Part shown: piece after piece, positions 1 through 5,988 of the stretch
Layout: each line of letters opens with the position of its first letter
Numbering within the stretch: the stretch's first letter is position 1
DNA from: JAYTUJ01 sp043744615
Lineage (GTDB): Bacteria > Patescibacteriota > Minisyncoccia > Phycocordibacterales > CAIRYW01
DNA: 9,163 nucleotides
Assembly: GCA_043744615.1 (NCBI GenBank)
Contig: JAYTUJ010000015.1
Span: 1 to 9,163, forward strand
Direction: 5' to 3'
Made by a program: the position numbers and the translations under genes
Notes under the pieces: generated by a model
What the model saw: only the letters and a program-made list of their open reading frames with translations
The model's database searches: none
Told to the model about the DNA's origin: nothing

Positions 1-216
1 ACTAACCGAATCGTAACTGTTGAAGAACATCAAATTGCCGGTGGAATGGGAAGCGCTGTTGCAGAATATTTAGCTCAAGTACAACCAGTACCAATTGAAT
101 TTATTGGAGTGCATGATACATTTGGTCAATCAGGAACACCAGAAGAACTTATAGAACATTATGCAATGGGAGAAACACATATTGAACGTGCGGTGAAAAA
201 AGTTTTGTCGAGATAA
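1..216 (+). CDS. Transketolase, C-terminal end (partial, 5' cut by window)
   Basis: The frame is open from base 1 to a TAA at 214-216 and gives the last 71 residues of a larger protein. It reads VTVEEHQIAGGMGSAVAEYL early on, then GVHDTFGQSGTPEELIEHY, which is the C-terminal domain pattern of transketolases (Transketolase_C) and is shared with the C-terminal subunit of split transketolases. Transketolase is a cytosolic, thiamine-diphosphate-dependent enzyme that moves two-carbon units between pentose, heptose, triose and hexose phosphates in the non-oxidative pentose phosphate pathway. The fragment cannot show whether the gene is full length (about 650 residues) or a split C-terminal subunit (about 300). 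1-deoxyxylulose-5-phosphate synthase and E1-beta dehydrogenase subunits share this domain, but the FGQSGTPEEL stretch favours transketolase. It fits the pentose phosphate genes further along. The next gene starts 12 bases after its stop. Confidence 0.85.
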   Translation, partial: TNRIVTVEEHQIAGGMGSAVAEYLAQVQPVPIEFIGVHDTFGQSGTPEELIEHYAMGETHIERAVKKVLSR

Positions 217-228
217 TAAATTTAATAT

Positions 229-1533
229 ATGTCAGCAATACATACACATCAATCAAATGTTCAAACACTTCCTAAATTAAAAGTTCTTATTGTTGGTGGG
301 GGATTAGGAGGGTTCGTGTTGGCACGAACTTTAAAAAAGGAGGGTCACGACGTGACCCTCCTTGACCGATGTCCACATTACGGACGTCGCGGATATTCAT
401 TATTACTTTGGCCCAACGCACTCGACGTACTTGATTTAATTGGTCTTGGTGATGCGGTTCGAAAAGGTGGAAAAGAAATTCGTTCATACAATATTTATAA
501 TTCTGCAGGAAAAAAGATTTCTGAAATTGATATAAAATCATTTCATGCCGAACACGGATATCCAACAGAAATTTATCGTCCGCATCTTCATAATATTTTA
601 CGCGAAAATATAAAAGGCCTTCACTTAATGTTAGGAAGAAGTATTAATGCACTCGAAGAAAATTCTGATGGAGTTTTGGTTACCTACGATGATCGGTCTC
701 GCGACATGTTTGATCTCGTTGTTGGTGCTGACGGAGTTAATTCACAGGTGCGGTCAATTATGTTTCCAAAAGCAAAAGTAAAGTTTTTGGGCCGAGGGGG
801 TTGGCTATTTTGGGTTCCCTACATGGTTCCACATTCACATGAATTATATCAAGTATGGGGAAACGGTTGGGGAGTCGGAGTCTATCCCGATGAATCAGAG
901 CGTCACGAAGCTTGTTTGTTTAGCATGCCAATTTCTGAAAAGAAAAACATGATTATGGAAGAAAAGAGTACTCAAAAAGTTCGTGATGCGTTAAAAGATT
1001 TATCAGGAAAACTTTCGTATATTGTCGACCATCTTCCTCATTCGCTTAAAAATTATTTTTTCTATCCTTTTACAAGTGTGACGATGAAAAAATGGTATAC
1101 AAAACGAGTTGTGTTAATAGGGGATGCGGCACATGCTGTGCCGCCCACCGCAGGCCAAGGTGCGTGTATGGCTATTGAAGATGGATACGTTCTTGCACAA
1201 GAAATCACCCAATCACTTTCTCGGGTAACTCAAAAAACAAAACGAATGATTCGCCATGCAAAGCATGGCGAAATCAGAGAAATTCCACAACGTCCTCTGT
1301 CTGAAAAACAGAAAAGCTTTGTATTACAAAACGCAATCACTGACGCATTAAAACGTTTTCAAGCTCGCCGAAAACAACGTGTTGATTTAGCTCAAAAACT
1401 TTCAATCACTCCTGTTAAGATTTTAAATATTAAAAACAAAGGGCTTATATTTGTTCGCAATATTATTGCACAAATATTTTTTAAACGACAAGTCAAAAAA
1501 CTCTACGAAAAGCTTATTGATATTAAGCCCTAG
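229..1533 (+). CDS. FAD-dependent monooxygenase (aromatic hydroxylase / zeaxanthin epoxidase type)
   Basis: This 434-residue single-component flavoprotein monooxygenase carries the three family fingerprints. A dinucleotide-binding GGGLGG lies at residues 23-28 with the acidic beta-2 end at LLDR 44-47, the DG motif VVGADGVNSQVR at 164-175, and the GD motif GDAAHAVPPTAGQG at 298-311. Such enzymes use NAD(P)H and O2 to hydroxylate or epoxidise a small organic substrate. The substrate cannot be read here. Compared with typical relatives there seem to be about 35 extra residues (roughly 332-367) between the GD-motif helix and the helix that usually follows it, and the tail from 390 is basic and hydrophobic. 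The ATG at 229 has no Shine-Dalgarno and only a weak TAAATT hexamer 6 bases upstream, so read-through from the transketolase gene is likely. Several perfect hairpins lie in the coding DNA. An O2-dependent enzyme hints at oxic exposure, which is inference. It could also be a TetX-like or quinone-type hydroxylase. Confidence 0.85.
   Translation: MSAIHTHQSNVQTLPKLKVLIVGGGLGGFVLARTLKKEGHDVTLLDRCPHYGRRGYSLLLWPNALDVLDLIGLGDAVRKGGKEIRSYNIYNSAGKKISEIDIKSFHAEHGYPTEIYRPHLHNILRENIKGLHLMLGRSINALEENSDGVLVTYDDRSRDMFDLVVGADGVNSQVRSIMFPKAKVKFLGRGGWLFWVPYMVPHSHELYQVWGNGWGVGVYPDESERHEACLFSMPISEKKNMIMEEKSTQKVRDALKDLSGKLSYIVDHLPHSLKNYFFYPFTSVTMKKWYTKRVVLIGDAAHAVPPTAGQGACMAIEDGYVLAQEITQSLSRVTQKTKRMIRHAKHGEIREIPQRPLSEKQKSFVLQNAITDALKRFQARRKQRVDLAQKLSITPVKILNIKNKGLIFVRNIIAQIFFKRQVKKLYEKLIDIKP
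311..388. repeat. Three consecutive inverted repeats inside a coding region
   Basis: Three hairpins follow each other within codons 28-54 of the monooxygenase gene. The first has 7-bp perfect arms at 312-318 and 323-329 with a 4-base loop. The second has 13-bp perfect arms at 337-349 and 351-363 around a single base. The third has 7-bp arms at 368-374 and 382-388 with one G-T pair. The second exactly fills codons 37-45 (KEGHDVTLL), an ordinary conserved Rossmann segment, so it arose through codon choice and not by insertion. It uses GC-rich codons (ACC, CTC, GTG) uncommon in the surrounding AT-rich gene. Confidence 0.8.
333..363 (-). terminator. Terminator-like hairpin plus T-run, antisense inside the monooxygenase gene
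   Basis: Read on the minus strand, the 13-bp palindrome at 337-363 runs directly into a T-run (333-338 on the plus strand are all A), which is the shape of a strong intrinsic terminator. It points against the gene that contains it and lies about 1.2 kb downstream of the minus-strand genes ending at 1535. It could stop antisense read-through from that unit before it reaches the transketolase gene. The plus-strand reading has no T-run after the stem. The shape is seen directly; activity is inferred. Confidence 0.5.
1126..1144. repeat. Hairpin with 8-bp perfect arms inside the monooxygenase gene
   Basis: The arms at 1126-1133 and 1137-1144 are perfect reverse complements around a TGC loop. The hairpin falls on codons 300-306, the AAHAVPP part of the FAD-binding GD motif. 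No T-run follows on either strand, so it is not terminator-like. Alone it could be coincidence; it counts mainly with the other hairpins in this gene. Confidence 0.6.
1250..1272. repeat. Hairpin with 10-bp perfect arms inside the monooxygenase insertion
   Basis: The arms at 1250-1259 and 1263-1272 are perfect reverse complements around an AAA loop. The hairpin encodes part of IRHAKHGEI, in the middle of the roughly 35-residue segment (residues 332-367) that looks extra compared with typical relatives. On the minus strand a T-rich stretch (TTTTG then TTTTTT) follows several bases after the stem, a poor but not impossible terminator. Confidence 0.65.
1508..1528 (-). terminator. Weak intrinsic terminator candidate after the coiled-coil gene
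   Basis: On the minus strand, 7 bases after the stop at 1535, a 5-bp stem (arms 1524-1528 and 1512-1516, 7-base loop) is followed at once by TTTT (1508-1511). It lies inside the end of the convergent monooxygenase gene. The stem is short and AT-rich, so this is a tentative call. Confidence 0.25.
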
Positions 1534-1534
1534 G

Positions 1535-2062
1535 TTAATTAAGGCCAGAAGGCATAAGTTTTTGAGGTATTTTTTCCAACTCTTTTTCTAGTATTCCTTT
1601 TTCTTGTTTTAAAAATTCATACGCGATATTTGTGGTCTCTTTATTTAAAAGAAGTCTATTTTTCTCTGTTTGTATTGCGTCATCGATAGATAAAAGTTCT
1701 TCCGATGCAACTTCTCTTTTTCGATGCAATTTTTCTAAGTGATTCTCAAGTTCTATTTTTTGAAGTTCTTCTACATCAGAATACGTGGTATCTTTTTTTG
1801 TTAACAAATCATACTGAAGACTTTTTTCTTGTATAAGAGCATCAATTTCTCTTTGCTCACATGTTTTTTTTAAGTATTCTGATACTAACTCAGCATATAT
1901 ACTTAACTCAACATACTCTCCTTGAGCCATGTTAAGGAGTTTATTTGCATATTCTTTTAGTGCTGAATTTATTTCGGCGTTAGCAAGTAATTCAGTTATT
2001 TTGTGTCGAAATACAAATTCTTCCTCTGAAAATGAAGCTGTTTGTGGTTGAGAAGTTTCCAT
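1535..2062 (-). CDS. Coiled-coil protein of unknown function
   Basis: This 175-residue protein is not recognised. Residues 10-68 look helical, and roughly 70-167 form a long, charged heptad-like stretch rich in E, K, L and Q (for example VEELQKIELENHLEKLHRKR at 97-116), which suggests a coiled coil. There is no signal peptide, membrane segment or obvious catalytic motif, and only one cysteine (C68). It probably acts as a soluble structural or adaptor protein, which is inference from composition. The start is 15 bases beyond the stop of the PfkB gene upstream on the same strand. A TATCAT hexamer sits 7 bases before the ATG, so it may have its own leaderless transcript as well as read-through. 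Its stop lies one base from the stop of the convergent monooxygenase gene. Confidence 0.75.
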   Translation of the reverse strand: METSQPQTASFSEEEFVFRHKITELLANAEINSALKEYANKLLNMAQGEYVELSIYAELVSEYLKKTCEQREIDALIQEKSLQYDLLTKKDTTYSDVEELQKIELENHLEKLHRKREVASEELLSIDDAIQTEKNRLLLNKETTNIAYEFLKQEKGILEKELEKIPQKLMPSGLN

Positions 2063-2069
2063 ACAATAT

Positions 2070-2075
2070 ATGATA
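2070..2075 (-). promoter_or_regulatory. -10-like hexamer for the coiled-coil gene
   Basis: On the minus strand this reads TATCAT, five of six matches to TATAAT, and sits 7 bases before the ATG at 2062. That would place the first transcribed base at or next to the start codon. It lies just upstream of the PfkB stop codon. The region is AT-rich and chance matches are likely, so confidence is low. Confidence 0.35.
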
Positions 2076-2077
2076 TA

Positions 2078-3076
2078 TTATTTTACCTCAGCTTCCCAGT
2101 CAGATGGTCGGTTTGCTAAGTACTCTTCGATTTTTTCTTGAGTTAATAGTCCTCGTTGAGCTCCAATATCTTGCACAACAGACATCGAGTTAATTGCGCC
2201 CCATTGCATTGCTTCGGCAATAGATTTTCCTAAAATAGTTGCGATAGTAAAGGTAGAAGAAAATGCGTCACCGGCACCAGTTCGTTCTAACGGTGGTTTT
2301 GGATCAGGATATGGTTTCAAAAAGAACATTTGTGTTCCGTCATATGCATATGCTCCAGCAGGACCATCAGTGATAACTGCAATTTTTGGTCCAAGTGCCA
2401 TAACTTTTTGTGCCAATTCTTTTACATCACGAGTTGTTACATTTAATATTTTTTGAGCTTCTTCAACGTTACAGAAAAATATTTCTGTTCGAGCGTACAC
2501 ATCTTTCATTGCTTCAGTTCCAAATCGAATTTGAAATGTTCCAGGTTGAAAAGCAAGTTTAACTTCAGGATGTTCGATTAAATACTTTCCAATTTGTTTA
2601 TGATATTCAAGACTGTGTTCCCCAAGTGAAGAAAGATAAATCCATTTTGGATTTCCTACATCTGGAAACTGCAAAGGGAAGTCTTCGTGTTTAATTAAAA
2701 TAGTTCGGTCTTGTTGATACCATAATACATAGTGATAGTTTGTTTTCATTCCCACATGAGATTGTACAAACCGAGTATCAATATTATTTGATTTTAATGT
2801 TTCAAGTGCTTCTGTTGCATAACTGTCATCACCAAGGTTACTTATCAATGCTGTTTTAAGTCCAAGGCGTCCGGCAGAAGTTGCTGCGTTTGGACTGTTT
2901 CCAACGGCCGCACAAATAGTTACTGATTCGTAAGGAATTTTATCTGCGAACTTCATACAAATTTCGCAATTGTCATTATTTATTGAACAAGTAAGGTGCG
3001 CTTCTTTTATTCGGATAAAGGCATCGGTAACCACATCGCCGATAGCGATAAAATCAAATTGTTCTGTATTTTGCAT
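2078..3076 (-). CDS. PfkB-family carbohydrate kinase
   Basis: This 332-residue protein is in the ribokinase/PfkB family, cytosolic ATP-dependent sugar or nucleoside kinases. The N-terminal strand DFIAIGDVVTDAF (8-20) and GNSPNAATSAGRLG (59-72) give the first signature. RTGAGDAFSSTF (265-276) is the second, with the anion-hole GAGD and catalytic base D270. FFCNVEEAQKI (200-210) and VITDGPAGAYAYDG (234-247) match the usual interior motifs. Substrate specificity cannot be read; 6-phosphofructokinase, fructokinase, ribokinase or nucleoside kinase are all possible. An unusual feature is a loop with three cysteines (C30, C37, C40) in the region normally forming the lid. It lies divergent to fructose-bisphosphate aldolase across a regulatory gap, which makes a hexose phosphate role attractive but unproven. 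The start is supported by an extended -10 box 6 bases upstream and no Shine-Dalgarno. Confidence 0.9.
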   Translation of the reverse strand: MQNTEQFDFIAIGDVVTDAFIRIKEAHLTCSINNDNCEICMKFADKIPYESVTICAAVGNSPNAATSAGRLGLKTALISNLGDDSYATEALETLKSNNIDTRFVQSHVGMKTNYHYVLWYQQDRTILIKHEDFPLQFPDVGNPKWIYLSSLGEHSLEYHKQIGKYLIEHPEVKLAFQPGTFQIRFGTEAMKDVYARTEIFFCNVEEAQKILNVTTRDVKELAQKVMALGPKIAVITDGPAGAYAYDGTQMFFLKPYPDPKPPLERTGAGDAFSSTFTIATILGKSIAEAMQWGAINSMSVVQDIGAQRGLLTQEKIEEYLANRPSDWEAEVK

Positions 3077-3082
3077 GCCAAA

Positions 3083-3091
3083 ATTATAGCA
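3083..3091 (-). promoter_or_regulatory. Extended -10 promoter of the PfkB gene, leaderless geometry
   Basis: On the minus strand 3091-3083 reads TGCTATAAT, a perfect extended -10 element. Only six bases (TTTGGC) separate it from the ATG at 3076, so transcription should begin at the start codon itself. No convincing -35 is present, as expected when the TGn extension is perfect. Confidence 0.7.
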
Positions 3092-3111
3092 TGTATAAAA
3101 TTAAGGTACAT

Positions 3112-3147
3112 AAAAACGTAACGCCGATCCTGGGGGAGGATCGGCGT
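3112..3147 (-). terminator. GC-rich intrinsic terminator of the small minus-strand unit
   Basis: The 10-bp perfect arms at 3138-3147 and 3121-3130 enclose a 7-base loop. On the minus strand the stem is followed four bases later by TTTTT (3112-3116). It lies between the small ORF at 3173-3280 and the promoter of the PfkB gene, so it separates the two transcripts. Read on the plus strand, a T-run (3154-3159) lies 6 bases after the stem, a weaker arrangement. Confidence 0.7.
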
Positions 3148-3159
3148 CGGTTGATTTTT

Positions 3160-3181
3160 GGAAAGTAGTAAACTACTTTCC
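3160..3181. repeat. Hairpin with 10-bp perfect arms at the small ORF stop codon
   Basis: The arms at 3160-3169 and 3172-3181 are perfect reverse complements. In practice this gives a 9-bp stem with a 4-base loop. The TAG stop of the small minus-strand ORF (3173-3175) lies within it. On the minus strand the stem is followed by AAAAA, not T, so it is not a terminator. Confidence 0.75.
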
Positions 3182-3280
3182 GTATATGATTTTGCCTAAG
3201 CAAACGTAGTCGGAGAAGAGTTGAATCACTCCAGTTGCAATGCTTAGGACAAGCTCAATGAGCGTTTCGAGTGTTTTCAT
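3173..3280 (-). CDS. Possible 35-residue hydrophobic small protein (or structured small RNA)
   Basis: An ATG at 3280 opens a 35-codon frame ending in TAG at 3173. The product starts MKTLETLIELVLSIATGVIQ, continues LFSDYVCLGKIIYGK, and would be mostly hydrophobic with charged ends, so it could be a single membrane helix or an amphipathic peptide. It resembles nothing I recognise. A promoter-like pair lies upstream (3309-3336) with a predicted leader of about 22 bases, and a GC-rich terminator lies downstream, so the segment looks like its own transcription unit of about 190 bases. Against coding, there is no Shine-Dalgarno, the start is not leaderless like its neighbours, about half the codons end in G or C where neighbouring genes prefer A or T, and hairpins run through the frame. 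It may instead be a small RNA or a leader peptide for the PfkB gene. Confidence 0.4.
   Translation of the reverse strand: MKTLETLIELVLSIATGVIQLFSDYVCLGKIIYGK
3195..3248. repeat. Long hairpin with 8-bp outer stem and nested inner stem
   Basis: The outer arms at 3195-3202 and 3241-3248 are perfect 8-bp complements. Inside them GGAG (3212-3215) can pair with CTCC (3229-3232), so the whole 54 bases can fold as one interrupted hairpin. It overlaps the middle of the small minus-strand ORF. Together with the hairpins at 3121-3147 and 3160-3181 it makes this segment unusually structured for an AT-rich genome. Confidence 0.55.
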
Positions 3281-3308
3281 AGTAAGAGTTTCAGTAGGTT
3301 CAAATTTA

Positions 3309-3336
3309 ACTATACACTTCTCTTTTTAAGATTCAA
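3309..3336 (-). promoter_or_regulatory. Promoter for the small minus-strand unit
   Basis: On the minus strand TTGAAT (3336-3331) and TATAGT (3314-3309) are separated by 16 bases, matching four and five positions of the sigma-70-type consensus. The predicted transcript starts near 3302, about 22 bases before the ATG at 3280, and would end at the terminator near 3112. Confidence 0.5.
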
Positions 3337-3359
3337 GGTATTTATGCACTGGTAAGGTA

Positions 3360-3368
3360 TGTTACAAT
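3360..3368 (+). promoter_or_regulatory. Extended -10 promoter of the aldolase gene, leaderless geometry
   Basis: TGTTACAAT is an extended -10 with five of six hexamer matches plus the TGn extension. Seven bases separate it from the ATG at 3376, so the transcript should begin at or one base from the start codon. The -35 region is weak (TTTATG at 3341-3346). Confidence 0.65.
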
Positions 3369-3375
3369 TATTCGT

Positions 3376-4287
3376 ATGAAAACACTGAAACAAACAATAA
3401 AAGATGCACGACAGAACGGCGTTGCAGTAGGACATTTTAATATTTCAAATCTAGAAGGCTTTCATGCAATTGTTAATGCTTCAAAAAAATTAAATCTTCC
3501 TGTTATTGTTGGAGTCTCAGAAGGTGAGCGAGACTTTGTTGGTGTCAAAGAAGTTGTTGCGCTTGTAAAAGTTGCTCGTGAACAAATGGGTGTAAACGTT
3601 TTCTTAAATGCAGATCACACATATTCTGTTGGGCGAGTTAAAGAAGCGATTGATGCGGGTTTCGATGCAGTAATTTATGACGGTGCAAAAATTAGTATGG
3701 AAGAAAATATTACTAATGCAAAAGAATGTGTTGCGTATGCACAAAAAGTTTCCGCAGAAACAGGACGAGAAATTTTAGTTGAAGCAGAAATCGGATACAT
3801 CGGAATGTCTTCAAAAGTTCTTGATGCTGTGCCTGAAGGTGTTGCACTTGATATTGGTTCACTTTCAACAGCAGAAGATTCTAAAAATTATGTACAAGCT
3901 ACTGGTGTAAACTTACTCGCACCCGCAATTGGAAGTTTTCATGGAATGGTAACTGGATACACAAAAGCCGCAATTAATGCCGGACGGGTACAAGAAATTT
4001 CAGATGCGTTAAAAGCTTTTGCAGATCAGTCGGGGACAGACGAAGCAAACTTAGTTTTACACGGAGGTTCAGGAAATACCGACGAAACAGTACAGGCAGC
4101 GATCAAAGCGGGAATTGCAATTGTGCACGTGAATACAGAACTTCGAGTTGCTTTTAAAAAAGGTGTTGAAGAATCTTTTGCAGAAAATACTGGCGAAGTT
4201 GCTCCATATAAATCAATGAAAAAAGCTCAAGAATATATGCAAGAAGTAATCGAACGAAAATTAAAAGTTTTTAATATGATAGCTTAA
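3376..4287 (+). CDS. fba: Class II fructose-bisphosphate aldolase family protein
   Basis: This 303-residue protein is a zinc-dependent class II aldolase, which in glycolysis and gluconeogenesis reversibly splits fructose-1,6-bisphosphate into dihydroxyacetone phosphate and glyceraldehyde-3-phosphate. The key residues are visible. Catalytic D80 and zinc ligand H81 lie in NADHT (78-82), EAEIG is at 136-140, H189 is in IGSFHG, H229 is in LVLHGGSG (226-233), and the phosphate-binding VNTE is at 252-255. The usual first His of the HxDH motif is replaced by N78, but this residue is not one of the metal ligands. The length fits the short class II group, which also includes tagatose-1,6-bisphosphate aldolase (GatY/KbaY), so exact specificity is uncertain. 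The start is supported by an extended -10 seven bases upstream. It heads the plus-strand run, divergent from the PfkB kinase. Confidence 0.88.
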   Translation: MKTLKQTIKDARQNGVAVGHFNISNLEGFHAIVNASKKLNLPVIVGVSEGERDFVGVKEVVALVKVAREQMGVNVFLNADHTYSVGRVKEAIDAGFDAVIYDGAKISMEENITNAKECVAYAQKVSAETGREILVEAEIGYIGMSSKVLDAVPEGVALDIGSLSTAEDSKNYVQATGVNLLAPAIGSFHGMVTGYTKAAINAGRVQEISDALKAFADQSGTDEANLVLHGGSGNTDETVQAAIKAGIAIVHVNTELRVAFKKGVEESFAENTGEVAPYKSMKKAQEYMQEVIERKLKVFNMIA

Positions 4288-4294
4288 TTTTAAG

Positions 4295-4300
4295 TATAAT
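4295..4300 (+). promoter_or_regulatory. -10-like TATAAT before the FAD oxidoreductase gene
   Basis: A perfect TATAAT lies in the 24-base gap after the aldolase stop, 11 bases before the ATG at 4312. A start about 7 bases downstream would leave a leader of only 4-5 bases. No -35 or TGn extension is evident, so transcription through from the aldolase gene is equally possible. Confidence 0.4.
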
Positions 4301-4311
4301 TTTAAAATAGA

Positions 4312-5985
4312 ATGACACTTACCGAAGAACTCAAAACAATTATAAAAGGGGAAGTAGACGATACTGAGCAAACTCGAACTACATATAGTACTGATGCGAG
4401 TGTGCTTTGTATAAAACCACAAGTAATTGTTTTTCCAAAAGATACGGAAGACGTAAAAGCGTTAGTAAAATTTGTTTCAGAAAAAAATAAAGAATATGTT
4501 GCGAATGGAAAGACTGAAAAACTTTCATTAACACCCCGTTCTGCTGGAACAGATATGTCAGGCGCTGCAATCGGTGAATCAATTATTGTTGATATGAATC
4601 GATATTTTCAGGGGGTTATTGGATTTAATCAGAATCGAGTCACTGTATTACCAGGGACATTTTATCGAGATTTTGAAAAAGAAACTCTAAAAAAAGGAAT
4701 GTTTGTTCCATGCTATCCTGCATCACGAATGATTTGTACTGTTGGGGGAATGGTGGGAAACAATTCTGCAGGAGAAAAAACATTAACCTACGGACAAACA
4801 CGACAATTTGTTAAGCGACTCAAAGTAGTTTTTGAAAATGCAGAAGAATACGAAGTAAAACCACTTTCAAAAACAGAACTCGATGCAAAGATTGCACAAG
4901 TAAATTCATCTGACGAAAAAGAAAAGTTTGAAGGGAATTTATATAAAAAGCTTTTTGAATCAATTTCTGCTTCATACGAAGAAATTCAAAAAGCAAAACC
5001 AACAACTGCAAAAAATAGTGCCGGATACGCATTGTGGTATGTCTGGGATGGAACAACTTTTGACCTCACACAACTTATTGTTGGTTCACAAGGAACATTG
5101 GGTATTGTGACTGAAATTGAATTTGAACTCATTCATTTTCCTAAAGAATCACGAATGGCAGTCATCTTTTTGCCCGATTTATTACCAATTGCTCCACTGG
5201 TAAATGAGATCCTTCCTCTAAAACCAATTAGTCTTGAATCGTACGATGAAGCTACAATTAGATTGGCAGTAAAATATTTTCCAGATTTAATTCATAGTGG
5301 AAAGATGATTGATTTTATAAGACTCGGAATTAAATTTATCCCTGAGTTTTTGATGGCATTAAAAAATGGATATCCAAAATTAGTAATGCTTATTCAGTTT
5401 GACGGCGACACTCAAGAAGAATTAAAAATAAAAGTTGCACAAGTTCAAGCGATTGCTAAAAAGTTTAATCTTGCATCACGCGAAGCCGTTGGTCCAAAGA
5501 ACGTAGAAAAGTATTGGCTCATCCGACGTGAAAGTTATAACTTATTACGAAAACATAGTGCTGGAAAAAGCACAGCAACTTTTATTGAAGACGTTGTTGT
5601 TGAACCAAAATATTTACCCGAGTTTTTGCCAAAGCTTCATGATATTTTGCATTCATATAATTTAACCTACAGTATTGCAGGGCATGCAGGTAGTGGAAAC
5701 TTTCATATATTTCCTTTAATAGATTTTAAAGATCCAAAACACGCTGATTTAATTATTGAGATTTCTGAAAAAGTATTTAGTCTTGTTGCAGAATATCATG
5801 GTTCAATTACTGCAGAACATAATGATGGAATTTCTCGAACACCATTTTTAAATAAAATGTTTTCTACACAAACACTTGAGCTATTTAAACAAACTAAAGA
5901 ATTATTTGACCCTCAATATATCTTCAATCCACTTAAAAAAGTAGGGGCAACTGTTGAATATTACCGTTCTCATATTAAAAGCTAA
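4312..5985 (+). CDS. FAD-linked oxidoreductase (GlcD / D-lactate dehydrogenase type)
   Basis: This 557-residue protein belongs to the flavoenzymes that oxidise 2-hydroxy acids such as D-lactate or glycolate. The N-terminal FAD_binding_4 domain is seen in LTPRSAGTDMSG (73-84), TVGGMVGNNSAGE (143-155) and GSQGTLGIVTE (258-268). The C-terminal FAD-oxidase_C domain is seen in FIEDVVVEP (424-432), HAGSGNFHIFPL (458-469), AEHNDGISRTPF (501-512) and LFDPQYIFNPLKKVG (531-545). The EHNDG form is one I associate with relatives that carry an added C-terminal Fe-S domain, but this protein ends right after the flavin domains. A separate Fe-S or electron-transfer partner may therefore be encoded elsewhere. 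No membrane segment is evident. A lactate-oxidising or lactate-forming role suits a sugar-fermenting cell, but the substrate is not readable. It follows the aldolase by 24 bases. Confidence 0.85.
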   Translation: MTLTEELKTIIKGEVDDTEQTRTTYSTDASVLCIKPQVIVFPKDTEDVKALVKFVSEKNKEYVANGKTEKLSLTPRSAGTDMSGAAIGESIIVDMNRYFQGVIGFNQNRVTVLPGTFYRDFEKETLKKGMFVPCYPASRMICTVGGMVGNNSAGEKTLTYGQTRQFVKRLKVVFENAEEYEVKPLSKTELDAKIAQVNSSDEKEKFEGNLYKKLFESISASYEEIQKAKPTTAKNSAGYALWYVWDGTTFDLTQLIVGSQGTLGIVTEIEFELIHFPKESRMAVIFLPDLLPIAPLVNEILPLKPISLESYDEATIRLAVKYFPDLIHSGKMIDFIRLGIKFIPEFLMALKNGYPKLVMLIQFDGDTQEELKIKVAQVQAIAKKFNLASREAVGPKNVEKYWLIRRESYNLLRKHSAGKSTATFIEDVVVEPKYLPEFLPKLHDILHSYNLTYSIAGHAGSGNFHIFPLIDFKDPKHADLIIEISEKVFSLVAEYHGSITAEHNDGISRTPFLNKMFSTQTLELFKQTKELFDPQYIFNPLKKVGATVEYYRSHIKS

Positions 5986-5988
5986 TCG

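Noticed and set aside
287..565. Minus-strand open frame inside the monooxygenase gene
   Set aside because: It overlaps a clearly conserved gene, its product shows no recognisable motif, and a terminator-like hairpin lies within it.
3121..3159. Plus-strand reading of the GC-rich hairpin as a terminator
   Set aside because: The T-run lies 6 bases from the stem and no plus-strand gene ends upstream of it; the minus-strand reading has a gene to terminate.
3112..3302. The structured minus-strand transcript as a 6S RNA
   Set aside because: Its length would fit, but the fold is a row of separate hairpins and not one long rod with a central bubble.
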